Positions 1-11,727 of a stretch of DNA of 64,000 bases are shown one piece after another. This DNA is from Nicotiana tabacum (lineage: Eukaryota; Streptophyta; Magnoliopsida; Solanales; Solanaceae), in NCBI RefSeq assembly GCF_000715075.1, contig NC_134081.1, positions 108,798,108-108,862,107 of the forward strand, given 5' to 3'. The stretch's first letter is position 1. Each line of letters starts with the position of its first letter. The position numbers were made by a program, and so were the translations under genes. The notes under the pieces were generated by a model. That model was given only the letters and a program-made list of their open reading frames with translations, was not told where the DNA came from and ran no database searches.

Positions 1-20
1 CTCTCTCTCTCTCTCTCTCT
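1..20. repeat. (CT)n microsatellite
   Basis: The window opens with ten CT dinucleotides, followed by related degenerate CT and TATCTC repeats to about base 48. It may extend upstream of the window. Confidence 0.95.
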
Positions 21-48
21 GTATCTCTATATCTCTGTATCTCTGTAA

Positions 49-867
49 CACTCCCCCCCACCCCCAAACGGTCAAAACCAGCGCAACGGTCACAAGTAAC
101 TGGTGAATCCCGACGCCCGCGAACACCCCCACCAACAGGTTACCCCTCATCCCCCTTCATCTCCCTCCCCTCCCTACCCCTATCTCTATCTCTTCTTTCC
201 CTCTCCCCCACTCCCAAACTTCACTGGGCAGCAACACTACCCGTTACTATAGCCCCCATCAATTTCCTCTACTCCATTAATGTTCGTTCACTCTCTCTAT
301 TCGCTTCCTTTTTATTTGCGCTTCTTTGCTGCGGCTGGGCTTCACCAGTGGTAGCGGTGACATCCCCCTATTTATTAGGCTTCGTGGTGTTTTGTGTGTA
401 TTTCAAGTTAGGGTTGGTGGCTTTTGGCGGCGAGCGAGAAGTGCGTGTCCAAACAGTGAATAACAACCCGGGCAAGTGTTAGCAAGGAGCGGCGGGAGTT
501 GGACATGAATGAGATAGGTGGCCGCAACACCGTAGGGTATACTAATACAATTCCCAGGTTCTACTAGCGGGAGTTGGTACCTCCTGTTTTCCCGTTTCCC
601 TTCGTTGTGTTAGTTAAATTGTTGTCGTCTTAGTTTATATTAGTTTATTCACCATATTAGTATGCGTGTAGTTGTAACTTGTCTTCTATTAGTTTAGTAT
701 GTCACCTAGGGCGTGTTAGTCATTTCTCTTAATCTATCATAGGTATAGTGGTTGTGGTCTGGGATGGTCGAGTGGGCTCATATCCTCGGGGGGAGCGGGA
801 GGAGGGGCAGGGGTTGGGGGTGTGGCGAGTGGCAAGGGAAGTAAGGGAAACAAGGGCACTTATAGGT
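49..867 (+). other. C- then G-rich leader, probably 5' part of the RTE LINE
   Basis: No credible reading frame is present. Bases 49-240 are pyrimidine-rich. Bases 340-870 turn G-rich and run without a visible break into the endonuclease reading frame of the LINE, so at least the second half is probably the LINE 5' untranslated region. The 5' end of the element and its target duplication could not be located. Confidence 0.45.
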
Positions 868-3714
868 TGAGAATTGTGTCATGGAACATAGGTACATTGA
901 TGGGTAAGTCTATAGAGTTGGCGAAGATCCTCCGAAAGAGGGGGGGTCAATATAGCGTGTGTCTAGGAGACTAGATGGGTAGGGTCGTGGGTCGCGGACG
1001 GGTATAAACTATGGTACTCCGGGGTCTAGAAGGGTAAGAATGGCATGGGTATCTTGGTGGATAGGAAAGTGCGAGAGTCTGTGGTTGAGGTTAGACGAGT
1101 GGGTGAAAAATTGATGACTATTAAGTTAGTAGTTGGAGAGTCCACCTTAAACGTCGTCAGTGCTTACGCATCGCATGCGGGCTTGGCTAAGGAGATTAAA
1201 CGACGCTTCTGGGAGGGGTTAGATGAGATTGTGCGCCAGGTTCTGCCTGCGGAGAGGCTATTTATAGGAAGGGATTTCAATGGTCGTATTGGGTCGACTG
1301 CAAGTGGTTATGGTGAGGTGCATGGAGGCTTCGGTTTTGGGGAGAGGAACGGAGGAGTTACCTCGCTAATGGACTTCGCTAAGGCTTTTGGGTTGGTGAC
1401 TGCGAACTCTAGCTTTCCAAAGAGAGATGAGCATTTGGTTACTTTTCAAAATGCGGTGGCAAAGACTCAGATCGACTATCTCCTCCTCAAGAGGTGTGAC
1501 AGAGGGTTGTGAAAGGATTACAAGATTATTCCGAGTGAGGTACTCGCAATGCAACATAGGCTTTTGGTGATGGACGTTGGTATTATGTTAAAAAAGAGAA
1601 AAAGGTATGCTCGAAGAAGACCGAGAATCATGTGGGGAGCATTGACCAAGGATAAAACCCAAGAGATGGAGGGGAGGTTGTAGGTTGTGGGAGCCTGGAG
1701 GAGCAGCGGCGACGCGGGCATTATGTGGTAGACGACGGCAGGCTGTATAAGGGAGGTTGCAAGAGAGGTGTCAGGGATATAGGCGGGAGTCTTTGGCGGG
1801 CACAAATGAGACTGATGGTGGAATGAAGTGGTCCAAGGTAAAGTGGAAGCGAAGAAGGTGGCGTACCTGAAGTTAGTAGGGAGCACGTGTGAGGAGGAGA
1901 GGCGAGCGTGCTTGGAGAGGTATAAGGTATCTAGGAAGGAAGCTAAGTTGGCGGTCTCAGAGGCTAAGACTACAACTTATGCTCGTATGTATGAGGAACT
2001 GGGGGGAAAAGGTGGGGAGAAGAAGTTATTCAGGCTAGCCAAGACTAGAGAGAGGAAGGCTCGGGATTTGGACCAAGTGAGATACATCAAGCATGACGAT
2101 GGTAGAGTATTGATGGAGGATGCCCAAATTAAAAGGAGATGCCATACTTATTTTTATAAACTTCTGAATTAAGGAGGGGATCATGATATTGTTCTAGGTG
2201 AACTAGAAGATTTCGGGAGTCACCGTGACTTTGGGGACTGCAGGCCAATCGAGGTTGAGGAGGTCATGGGAGCTATGCGTAAGATGAGTAGGGGCAGAGC
2301 GTCTGGGCCAGACGAAATTCCGGTTGAATTTTGGAAGTGTGTGGGTAGAGCAGGGTTGAAGTGGCTGCTTGTGTTGTTTAATGTTATTTTTAGGACGAAG
2401 AAGATGTCGGATGAGTGGAAGTGAAGTACAGTGGTGCCGTTGTATAAGAACAAAGGCAATATATAGAGTTGTAACAACTATAGGGGTATCAAATTACTGA
2501 GTCATACCATGAAAATTTGGGAGAGAGTGGTTGAAGCAAGGGTGAGGAGGACGGTGTCAATATCAGACAACCAGTTCGGGTTCATGCCAGGTCGTTCTAC
2601 TACAGAAGCTATACACCTTGTTAGACGGTTGGTGGAACAGTATAGGGAAAAGAAGAAGGATCTGCACATGGTGTTTATTGACCTAGAGAAAGCATATGAC
2701 AAGGTTCCTAGAGAAGTTCTCTGGAGTTGCTTGGAGGCAAAAAGTGTGTCGGTTCCCTATATTAGGGAGATTAAGGACATGTATGATTGGGCTAAGACTC
2801 GAGTTAGGACAGTAGGAGGTGACTCTGAAGATTTTTCGGTTGTTATGGGGTTCTACCAAGGTTCTGCGCTCAGTCCATTCTTGTTTGCCCTGGTGATGGA
2901 CGCGTTAACACACCATATTCAAGGGGAGGTGCCATGGTGTATGCTATTCGCTGATGACATAGTTCTGATTGATGAGTCACGAGCCGACATTAACGAGAAG
3001 CTGGAGGTTTGGACACATGCTTTTGAGTCTAATGGTTTCAAGTTGAGCAGGACGAAGACGGAATACCTAGAGTGTAAGTTCAACGCCGAGCCAAGGGAAG
3101 TGGCCGTGGATGTGAGGCTTGGATCACAAGTCATCCCAAGTATAGACAATTTCAAGTACCTTGGGTCGGTTATCCAGGGGGGAGGGGAGATCGACGAAGA
3201 TGTCACACACCGTATTGGGGTGGGGTGGATGAAGTGGAGGTTAGCATCTGGAGTCTTGTCTGACAAGAGAGTGCCACCGATACTCAAAGTTAAGTTTTAT
3301 AAAGCGGTGGTTAGACCGACCTTGTTGTATGGGGTTGAGTGTTGACCTGTTAAGAACTCGCATATCCAGAAGATGAAAGTAACAAAAATGAAGATGTTGA
3401 GGTGGATGTGCGGGCACACTAGGATGTGCAATATTAGGAATGATGATATTTGGTCGAGGGTGGGTGTTGCGCCCATTGATGACAAGATGCGGGAAGCGAG
3501 GCTCAAATGGTTAGGGCATGTACAGAGGAGAAGCCCAGATGCTTCGGTAAGGAGGTGTGAGCGGATGGTTGTGGAGGGCATGAGATGAGGTAGAGGGCGG
3601 CCTAAGAAGTATTGGGGAGAGGTGATTAGGCAGGACATGGCAAGGCTTCAGATCTCCGAGGACATGACCCTTGATAGGAATTTGTGGAGGTCAAGGATTA
3701 GGGTTGTAGGCTAA
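868..3714 (+). pseudogene. LINE endonuclease-reverse transcriptase polyprotein, dead
   Basis: An intact version would nick target DNA and copy LINE RNA by target-primed reverse transcription. The endonuclease starts near 868 (VSWNIGT) and includes DFNGRIGS at about 1275 and QIDYLLL near 1470. The reverse transcriptase has GPDEIPVEFWK near 2310, [11 protein letters not shown] near 2570, [14 protein letters not shown] near 2675 and the catalytic FADDIVLID near 2950. Apart from one frameshift in a run of seven Gs near 945, a single frame is kept to the terminal TAA at 3712-3714. It is cut by about 13 stop codons, for example TAG at 1027, TGA at 1510, TGA at 2422 and TGA at 3343. Several look like CGA to TGA or CAG to TAG changes, the pattern expected from decay of methylated cytosines. 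It cannot encode a working enzyme as it stands. Confidence 0.85.
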
Positions 3715-4073
3715 GAGGTAGTTGAGTCTTTACTTTCTTCGTACCTTTGTAAGGCTAGTCTGGTAGAATTTTTGTCGTGAGTGGCAATGTTGTGTCTTAC
3801 TACTCTTTCATTTCTCATAGTGTCGGGTCTATTTACTGGCTATCGCATTTGTTTTGCATCTATCTTCTTGTTCCCATGTTGTTGTTACTTTTCTTATGAT
3901 TTATGGGGTGATACTAATATTGTGTCTTTTTGTCTTGTTGTCTTTTTTGTATTCTTAAGCCGAAGGTCTTTCGAAAACAACCTCTTTACTCCCTCGGGGT
4001 AGGGTAAGGTCTGCTTATACACTACCCTCCCCAGACCTCACTAGTGAAATTTTACTGAGTCGTTGTTGTTGAT
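3715..4073 (+). other. LINE 3' UTR with TS-SINE-like tail
   Basis: After the LINE stop codon the last 115 bases (about 3958-4073) run from GGTCTTTCGAAAACAAC through GTAAGGTCTGC and ACTACCCTCCCCAGACC to a TTG repeat. This tail type is known from tobacco TS SINEs, which are thought to borrow RTE machinery through it. A second, reverse-strand copy of the same tail is at 19712-19825. Confidence 0.75.
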
Positions 4074-4288
4074 TAAGATAGAATTGTTTTAGATTCTTAT
4101 ACATTAAAGTGGCGAAACAAGATTGTGCCATCAAAGTCCAACACGAAGAGGTCGAAGTCGCTGCGATGCGAACATATCTGTTATTTTTTAAAAAATTTTA
4201 CCTTCTATAGCAAACTATTACACCATATTTATTATAAATTAAAATAATTTCAAAATATTAATAATTATAGATACTTTTCTATTTTATA

Positions 4289-4533
4289 CTCCATCCGTTC
4301 CAATTTATGTGAACCTGTTTGATTGGGCACGAAATTTAAGAAAAAATGAATACTTTTGGAATTTGTGGTCCTAAATAATTCAGAAAGGGGCCTAGAGTAT
4401 TTGTGTGGTTATAAAAGCTTCTCATTAAGGGTAGAATTGTAACTTTAAGCAAAATTATTTCCAAATTTAGAAATGGGTCATTCTTTTGGAACAGACCAAA
4501 AAGAAAATAGGTTCACATAAACTGGAACGGAGG
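4289..4533. mobile_element. Stowaway-like MITE
   Basis: The 245-bp element starts CTCCATCCGTTCCAATTTAT and ends with the inverted equivalent (ATAAACTGGAACGGAGG). It is flanked by TA on both sides (4287-4288 and 4534-4535). CTCC(C/A)TCCGTTCC termini with a TA duplication define Stowaway MITEs, mobilised in trans by Tc1/mariner transposases. It contains no ORF and interrupts the MULE-like element. Confidence 0.85.
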
Positions 4534-5279
4534 TAATAGCAAAATAGGTATTTATTTATACCTACTATTGAGACATGAAATACACCAATTATGTTCTTTT
4601 TCTCTCTCTTCCTTCTATATCTCTCTATCGGCAAGATTTTCAATCTTCTCTCTTCTCCATCAAATCAGCAGAATCGTTGGCGTCATCATCGAGGCCATCG
4701 GTAGAATCGTCGTCGGTGTCAGAATCATCGGCGTCATCATCCACTATTGGCTAATCCTCTTAAGCGAACAGATCTGGAAATGACTACGCCGGAGAAGATT
4801 TGAGGGCTGGTTTTTGTTCGTCTCTATTTTTTGTTTTAGTACAATATATACAATATTTTTCTTGGCCGAAAAACGCCATCTACGATGAACTTTCTTCTCT
4901 TTTTGCTATTTTTAGTCACATACAATGATACAAATACATTGTATTTTTGTATAAATATATTATTTTTTGCCTGTATTTATGTATTTCGATGGTATGTATT
5001 GTTAAATACATCCGAATATCAATGTGTTATGTGATTTTTGTTGTTTGAATACAGTCGAATTGAATACGGTAAATTGAATATAATGTATAATAGTGAATAA
5101 TGAATATCTAAGAATTAAATATAATATATACGGTCAAATTGAATAGAATGATATACACCATATTTCTTGGTTACCTCACTGTATTTATAAATACAGTCGT
5201 GCGAATACATGGAATACAACACAGTAGCAATGAAATTTATGTAAAATTGATTTTGTTAAGTTAAATTAGGAGTGACTCA

Positions 5280-5645
5280 CGCCAATTGATCCACTTTCCG
5301 TAATTAAACAGCTGGACTCCCCTATTTTAGGTGAATTCCGCTACTGTATTCATGAATACAGTAGCACGAATACAGTGAATACAGTCACACAACTGAACTC
5401 CCCTTTTTGTTTTAGGCGAATTCCTCTACTGTATTCATGAATACAATAGCGTGAATACATCGAATACAATTGCACAACTGGACTTCCCTATATTTTAGGC
5501 GATTTTCTCTAATGTACTCATGAATACAGTAGCGCGAATACAACGAATACAGTCGCACAACTGGACTCCCCTATTTTTAGGCAAATTTTGCTACTGTATT
5601 CATGAATACAGTAGCGCGAATACAACGAATATAGACGCATAACAA
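5280..5645. repeat. Four-copy tandem repeat, 82-85 bp period, with palindrome
   Basis: Four units begin with CTACTGTATTCATGAATACA or a variant at 5341, 5426, 5509 and 5591, giving spacings of 85, 83 and 82 bp. Each unit continues with GAATACA motifs, an AACTGGACTCCCCTATTT block and TTTAGGCGAATT. In units 1 and 4 the start is a perfect 24-bp palindrome (two 12-bp arms CTACTGTATTCA and its complement). The other two carry small changes. Confidence 0.85.
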
Positions 5646-5905
5646 CTAAATAGTAGCTTTAGGAAGTAATTATTTTACAAGGCTGATACAATAATAATTT
5701 TAAAAGATACACACACATACACATTAAATTAATTGAACTCCTTCCTAAAAAAACAGTAAAATTAAATCCTCAATTTGCCGCGACCTATAATTTACCAATT
5801 TTCATTACGTGAAACTCAGCATAAACTTGTTATATGATCAAGTAGTTTCCTAATGTTGACATTTAGATGGTATCATTCTAGTATGTGGGACGGTGCCTAT
5901 AGTAT

Positions 5906-6493
5906 TGTACAGGAAAAAATACGACATGACACGTGGCCGCTTAAAGAAAGGATATGTGGAATATAAAATGGAGATGGCCATCGAATATAGCTATTCCGCT
6001 TGTCACCGAAAAGAATAATGGTCATAAAAAGAGTATTAAATGCTTTGCGCCCGGTAACATTTAATACGGAATATTTTGCAACATTAAGGATGCTGGCTCG
6101 TTACAAGGAATTTGGCATTTATTTTTAACGTTACTATTCATCAATGTCCTTCATAATTGACGTTAATGAAGGGCATGATCCAATGACTTCCTTCCCTTGA
6201 CATAACTATAAATAAAGAGCTCATTTATCATTGTAAGGGACATGAATTTTCTAGCTAACTTACAATACATTCTATACATCATTTTAATACAATTTTTTTT
6301 CTCTCGCCTTTTGATCTTATCATTGTTGTGCCCGAAAACCCTATTCCCGGACTCATTAGCTCTTTCGTTCCATCTACATTCTAAGGCTAAATATTTTATA
6401 TTTCATCAGTTATTTCATTATTTTTTGGATCAAATTAATTCACTTATCTAGAAATCACGAATAAATTTAACTGTACCATTTTATGGATAAACA
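5906..6493 (+). mobile_element. Probable solo LTR of a Tat-type Ty3/gypsy element
   Basis: The segment starts TGTACAGG and ends AAACA. Flanking pentamers AGTAT (5901-5905) and CGTAT (6494-6498) match at four of five positions. It contains an ACACGTGG G-box near 5929, TATAAATA at 6207-6214, and then an initiator-like and leader region, as in an LTR promoter. The style resembles Solanaceae Tat LTRs, but no primer binding site, gag or pol follows. This points to LTR-LTR recombination. The boundaries are inferred. Confidence 0.5.
6207..6214 (+). promoter_or_regulatory. TATA box of the solo LTR
   Basis: TATAAATA lies in the pyrimidine-flanked context expected of an LTR promoter, about 300 bp from the LTR start. 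No gene starts convincingly downstream. Confidence 0.5.
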
Positions 6494-6930
6494 CGTATGA
6501 TATACTTTATATCATTTTCGATAAATAACATTTAACGAAAGAAAAACTAGATATATAAATAAAAGAGAAGGAACGAAATGGATGGCCAATGACCCAAGTT
6601 TTCTTGTCGTTATAGCGTAAGGAAAGGTCTACAACACTATTGAGAGGATTCACGGGATGTTCTTTAATATTTCCACGATTAAACAGAAATCTCGAGTTTG
6701 AAAAATGAAAAATCTCTTAATAGGAATTACTTTACTCTAGTCAGAGGATACTTGCCACGAATTTGCGTTACTCGGTCATGCGTGGATTCCGGATATCGAA
6801 TTCCTAAAGCAAAATATAAGAAAAGTCTACAACAACGTTTGACTTAATAATGATCTAGCTAAAGGAAATTTTTAAAGCATCAAAACCAGTTCTTACTAAT
6901 TTTAAGGTTTAACAATTAATATATTAAAAA
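6494..6930. other. Intergenic, nothing recognised
   Basis: AT-rich sequence between the solo LTR and the copia element. No ORF, RNA gene or terminal repeat was recognised. Confidence 0.6.
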
Positions 6931-7165
6931 TATTATAAGAAATTATGATGGATGTCTATCTTCCTCCATGATCTTCCTCTCAAATGTTTAATGACATATT
7001 CAATGGCATATTTTTTTATTTTTCATGCCTATATAAATGTATTGTAATAAATGGAAAGAACACACAATTGAATAAAAAATAAGAATCACTCCTCTCTTTC
7101 TCTCTATATCTCTTAGCTTGTTTTTCCTTGTTCCATATTGTTACTTTGAGTTATATTTTATAACA
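6931..7165 (+). repeat. Copia 5' LTR
   Basis: It starts TATTATAAGAAATTATG and ends TTTTATAACA. It contains GCCTATATAAA as a probable TATA region and is followed directly by CGTTATCAGCACGA, a sequence often found just after plant copia LTRs as the primer-binding region. The first two bases are TA rather than the usual TG, in both LTRs. Confidence 0.88.
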
Positions 7166-8574
7166 CGTTATCAGCACGAAGTTCTAGCCAACTGAGTTGT
7201 TATGATGCGGCCAGTGCCGGTAGCGTCATTTAATGTTAATAATATGGTAAGAACGATGACGGTACAAGGTGTACAACGCCAGCATATATTCAGCCATCAC
7301 GGTTAGCATTTTCTAATTAATTTTCAAGTTTCTTTACACTTTGCTATTTATGTTTCCATACATGAACAAACTTGCTTTACGGAAAAGTTTTTCTTGAAAG
7401 TTCATCAATTCATGTAAGGATTTTTGGTGTAAAGAACGATAAATATTTTTCCTATAACAAGTACTATGTTCCTATGTGTTATTATTAAGAAACACGGAGT
7501 GAAGACTTTTGAGAGAGCATATATTTTTCCTTTCTATTTTATCACATATCTCCTCCATCTTAAAGTGGGATAATTATCACAAAGGACACATAAATTTTAA
7601 TTGATTATGTGTTTTTCTATATTTGCTTGATACTTTTTATTTGATTGAGTTCAGTTAATGAAAGTTCACATATGCAAATTAAATTTAATCGCCACCAATA
7701 GTAGAAACTCGTCCCATAAGTCTAAAATAAGACATGATGTTACCATGAAGGTATGAATGGATGTGGACGTGGTAATGGACAAAATTATAATCGTCATCAT
7801 TATGGTAATGAGAACAATAATGGCTCTCAAAATAATCCTTCACTTTGTGAAAGTGATGTTTGTCATTGATATGGTATGAGATTTTATAAAACACGCATGG
7901 ATTATTATGTTCCATTCCTGAAGTGAATATGAAAATAATGTGATAATCATTATGAATACATATTCATTCTTGCAAGAATATGAACGTGCTAGTGGTAGTA
8001 AATATACCACACTCACCTCGAGAAGGGGGTTTGAGATGAAATAAAAAAATAATGTCATTATTATGGCATGAATGATCATTGGTCACATACCTATTATACG
8101 CCAAAAAAGTTTGGCAATGTGATTATTAAATGACAACAATAATGCATGAAACAGATCTTGCATCTAATTTTGACCATGACCATAATGGTATAACTTTCCC
8201 TTAAAAAGAGATATTCACCATATAGATGTTGATGAATATATGGTAGTACAAAATTAATTGAAGGCTCTAGAAAAGCTACTATAACTCTGCCTAAGGGAAC
8301 AATATTTATCATACAGAATGCAATGTTCTCCTCCAAGTCTAAGAGGAACTTGTTAAGTTTTAAAAATATCCCCCGAAATGGATTTCATATTGAGACAATA
8401 GATGAGAATAATCTCGAATATCTCATTGTTACCAAGAATGTCTCTGACTAAAAAAGGGTTATTGAGAAGTTCCCATCTTTATCTTGTGGCCTATATTGGA
8501 CAAGAATTAGTGCAATTGAGGCATATTCTATCATAAACTAAAAGGTTACTAATTTCAATACTTTTGTACTTTAG
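7166..8574 (+). pseudogene. Copia gag and protease remnants
   Basis: Most of gag is not recognisable. Near 7760-7900 there is a Gly/Arg/Asn-rich stretch followed by a damaged CHxxG zinc knuckle containing an in-frame stop. From about 8190 to 8500 the translation resembles the region between the copia protease and the integrase zinc finger (KATITLPKGTIF, SSKSKRNLLS). It is broken by several stops and at least one frame change. Confidence 0.6.
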
Positions 8575-11527
8575 CATGATCGATTGGGACATCCCAGATC
8601 AATTATGATGAGACGAATTATAGAGAACTCAAATGGGCATCCATTAAAGAATTTAAAGATTCTTTTAAGTAATGAATTTTCTTGCACTTCTTGTTATCAA
8701 GCCAAGTTGACTATTAGACCATCACTAACAAAGGTTGGGATTGAGTCCCCTACGTTCTTGGAACGTATACAAGGGGATATTTGTGGACCTATTCACCCAC
8801 CTAGTGGGTCTTTTAGATATTTTATGATCTTAATAGATGCATCTTCTAGATGGTCTCATGTGTGCCTATTTTCATCTCGCAACCTGGCGTTTGCAAAATT
8901 AATGGCACAAATAATTCGATTACGGTCACAGTTTTTCGATAATCCAATTAAGTCTATTTGACTTAATAATGCTGCTGAGTTTTCATCCCATGCATTTAAT
9001 GATTATTGCTTATCAATTGGGATAAAAGTGAAACATCCTGTAGCTCATGTTCACACTCAAAATGGTCTTGCAGAATCTTTGATTAAACGTCTACAATTGA
9101 TAGCAAAACCGTTACTCATGAAAACGAAATTGCCCACTTCTGTTTGGGATCATGCCATTTTGCATGCAGCAATGCTAATTCGTCTCAGACCGACAAATTA
9201 TCATAAATATTCCTTGTTGCAATTAGTTTTGGATTCATGAACCTTATATATCCCATCTAAGAATTTTTGGATGCGCTGTATATGTGCCTGTAGCACCGCC
9301 ATATCGCACCAAGATGGGTCCCCAAAGAAGGTTAGGAATATATGTTGGGTTTGAATCGCCCTAAAATATTAACAGGAGATTTGTTCACTGCTCAATTTGC
9401 AAATTATCGATTCGATGAGGTATTTTTCCCAAAATTAGGGGGAGAAATTGGTGAAATCAAACGGGAAATTTCGTGAAAAAATCCATCATTGTTTCATCTT
9501 GATCCACGTATCTCTATTTATGAAAAGAAGGTACAAAAGATTATCCATTTGCAGAAAATAGCAAATCAAATGCCAGATGCATTTACGGATTTGAAAAGGA
9601 TAACGAAATAACATATCCCTGCAGAGAATATTTCAATCCGTATTGATGTCTCTGTTGGACAATCTTCTAGTGTCATAGCTAATGAGTTAAAAACACACCT
9701 AAAGTGTGGCATACCATTGGCTTCTAAGGATTGAAATTCTAGAAAAAGAAAAATAAATGATCAAGATGACACTACGAATGAGTCTCATAAAGAAACCCAT
9801 GATTTAACTAATTCTGAATTTCATGTGGAAATCAATAAGCCTGAGAGACTCAAGAAAATAAGGAACTAACAGTAAACCCAATCGATATTCAGACAGATTC
9901 GAATCGATTGAATATAGTTGTGAATTATGTCTTTGCATATAATGTTGTATCTAGCATTATGCAAGATAATGAAGATCTTGAATCTCAATTCGTTGGAGAA
10001 TGTCGACAAAGACGTGATTGACCAAAATGGCAAGAAGCAATCCAATCTGAGTTGGATTCACTTGCGAAACGTGAAATTTTTGGATCTGTAGTCCAAACAC
10101 CTAATGGTGTTAAACATATTGGCTATAAATGGGTCTTTGTACGCAAAAGGAATGAGAAAAAATGAGGTACAAAGATATAAGGCATGCCTTGTTGCACAAG
10201 GATTTTCACAAAGGCCTGGTGTCGATTATGAAGAGACGTATTCTCCTGTTATGGATGCTATAATGTTCCGTTATCTCATTAGTCTTGCTGTCCATGAAAA
10301 GCTTGACATGCATTTAATGGATGTGGTTACAACTTAACTTTACGGCTCACTTGATATTGAGATATACATGAAAATTTTTGAGGTATTTAAAATGCCTGAC
10401 GCATATAATTCAAAATTACGAGAAATGATTTCAATCAAATTGCAAAGATCTTTGTATGGTCTAAAGCAATAAAAAAGAATGTGGTATAACCACCTTAATG
10501 AGTATTTATTAAAGGAAGGTTATATAAATGATTCCATTTGTCCATGTGTTTTCATAAAGAAAATAACATCGGAGTTTGTTGTACTTGTTGTATGTGTTGA
10601 TGACATAAACCTTATTGGAACTCCTACAGAACTCCAAAAGACAATTGATTATTTAAAGAAGGAATTCGAGATGAAAGATCTCGGAAAGATAAAATTATGT
10701 CTTGGTTTGAAAATTGAACATTTGGCAAACGAGACTTTTGTTCATCAATCTGCCTACATAGAAAAGGTATTGAAACAGTTTTACATGGATGGAGCACATC
10801 CATTAAGTACTCCAATGATTGTTCGATCACTTGATGTGAATAAGGACCCGTTCCGACCTCAAGAAAAGAATGAAGAACTTCTTGGTCCTGAAGTACCATA
10901 TCTTAGTGCAATTGGTGCACTAATGTATCTTGTTAACACTACAAGGCCTGACATAACTTTTTCAGTTAATGTCTTAGCAAGATATAATTTTGCTCCTACA
11001 AGGAGATATTGGAATGGAATTAAACTCATATTGAGATATTGTTGGTTATGCCGATACTGGGTATTTATCTGATCCACGCAAGGGTCGATCTCAAACTGGC
11101 TATGTGTTTACATGTGGAAGCACTGCAATATCTTGGCGATCGACTAAACAATCAATCATGGCTACTTCATCTAATCATGCTGAGATAATTGCTATTCATG
11201 AAGCAAGTCGAGAATGTGTATGGTTGAGGTCTATAATACACCTTATTCGGGACAAATGTGGTTTGAAGTGTGACAAACTAGCCACAATTTTGTATGAAGA
11301 CAATGCAACATGCATAACCCAATTGAAGGGAGGATTCATAAAAGGAGATAGGAGAAAACACATTTCACCAAAGTTATTTTTACATATGACCTTCAAAAGA
11401 ATATTGATATCAATGTGCAACAAATCCGTTCAAGTGATAATATGGCTGATTTGTTCACCAAATCTCTACCGACGTCAACCTTCAAGAAACTAATGCACAA
11501 GATTGGGATGTGAAGGCTCAAGGATGT
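8575..11527 (+). pseudogene. Copia pol: integrase, reverse transcriptase, RNase H
   Basis: It begins with the pre-integrase motif HDRLGHP at 8575 and CTSCYQAK of the zinc finger. The integrase core follows with GDICGPI (first Asp), then LNNAAEF at about 8965, where the second catalytic Asp is Asn and the preceding codon is a stop, then NGLAESLIKRL with the Glu. A linker rich in stops spans 9240-10030. Reverse transcriptase runs from about 10030, with HLMDVV, YGLKQ and the catalytic VCVDDINLIG near 10590. RNase H has SRSQTGYVF-like sequence at 11085-11110 and the EDNATC block near 11300. Stops at about 8961, 9238, 10335 and 10470 and frame changes near 10030 and 11050 make it non-functional. 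The integrase Asp to Asn and Arg to stop changes both fit cytosine deamination. Confidence 0.85.
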
Positions 11528-11716
11528 GAATTTATGCTCTTATCAGGGGAAGTTAATACGCGGCTCTTTTTCCCTTATAAAATTTTGTCCCACTGAATTT
11601 TTCTTGCAAGGATTTTAATTAGGCAACCAAAACGCGTATTTCTAAACATGTGTACTCTTATCTATAAGGTTTTTTTTTCTAATAAAGTTTTAACTAGACC
11701 CATTATCTATGGACAT

Positions 11717-11727
11717 CCAAGGGGGAG
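11717..11727 (+). other. Copia polypurine tract
   Basis: CCAAGGGGGAG lies immediately before the 3' LTR, where the plus-strand primer should be. Confidence 0.8.

Larger units (their letters stand above)
868..4073 (+). mobile_element. RTE-clade non-LTR retrotransposon (LINE), degenerate
   Basis: The element has an APE-type endonuclease, a reverse transcriptase and a short C-terminal region, followed by a 3' untranslated region ending in a TTG-repeat tail at about 4061-4073. This order, with no separate gag-like ORF and a TTG-type rather than poly(A) tail, fits plant RTE elements. The 5' boundary given is the start of recognisable coding sequence, not a proven element end. The MULE-like element follows about 110 bp downstream. 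Confidence 0.85.
4185..5690. mobile_element. Probable MULE-like non-autonomous DNA element
   Basis: About 30 bp near 4190-4225 (ACCTTCTATAGCAAACTATT) and the reverse complement of about 5645-5685 (ACTTCCTAAAGCTACTATT) match imperfectly as terminal inverted repeats. No transposase is present, and the interior is AT-rich with many GAATACA motifs. A Stowaway MITE sits close to the left end, and a palindrome-containing tandem array fills the right third. No target duplication was found, so boundaries and superfamily are tentative. A short frame at 4568-4783 is not considered a gene. Confidence 0.4.

Noticed and set aside
1366..1886. Minus-strand frames across the LINE
   Set aside because: Shadows of the LINE coding frame on the other strand.
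4568..4783. Frame of 71 codons with repeated GVIIEAIG-type segments
   Set aside because: It lies on a simple GTCATCATCG-type repeat inside a non-autonomous element; no homology recognised.
6242..6451. Frame starting shortly after a TATA box
   Set aside because: It is in the leader of a probable solo LTR and has no recognisable protein sequence.
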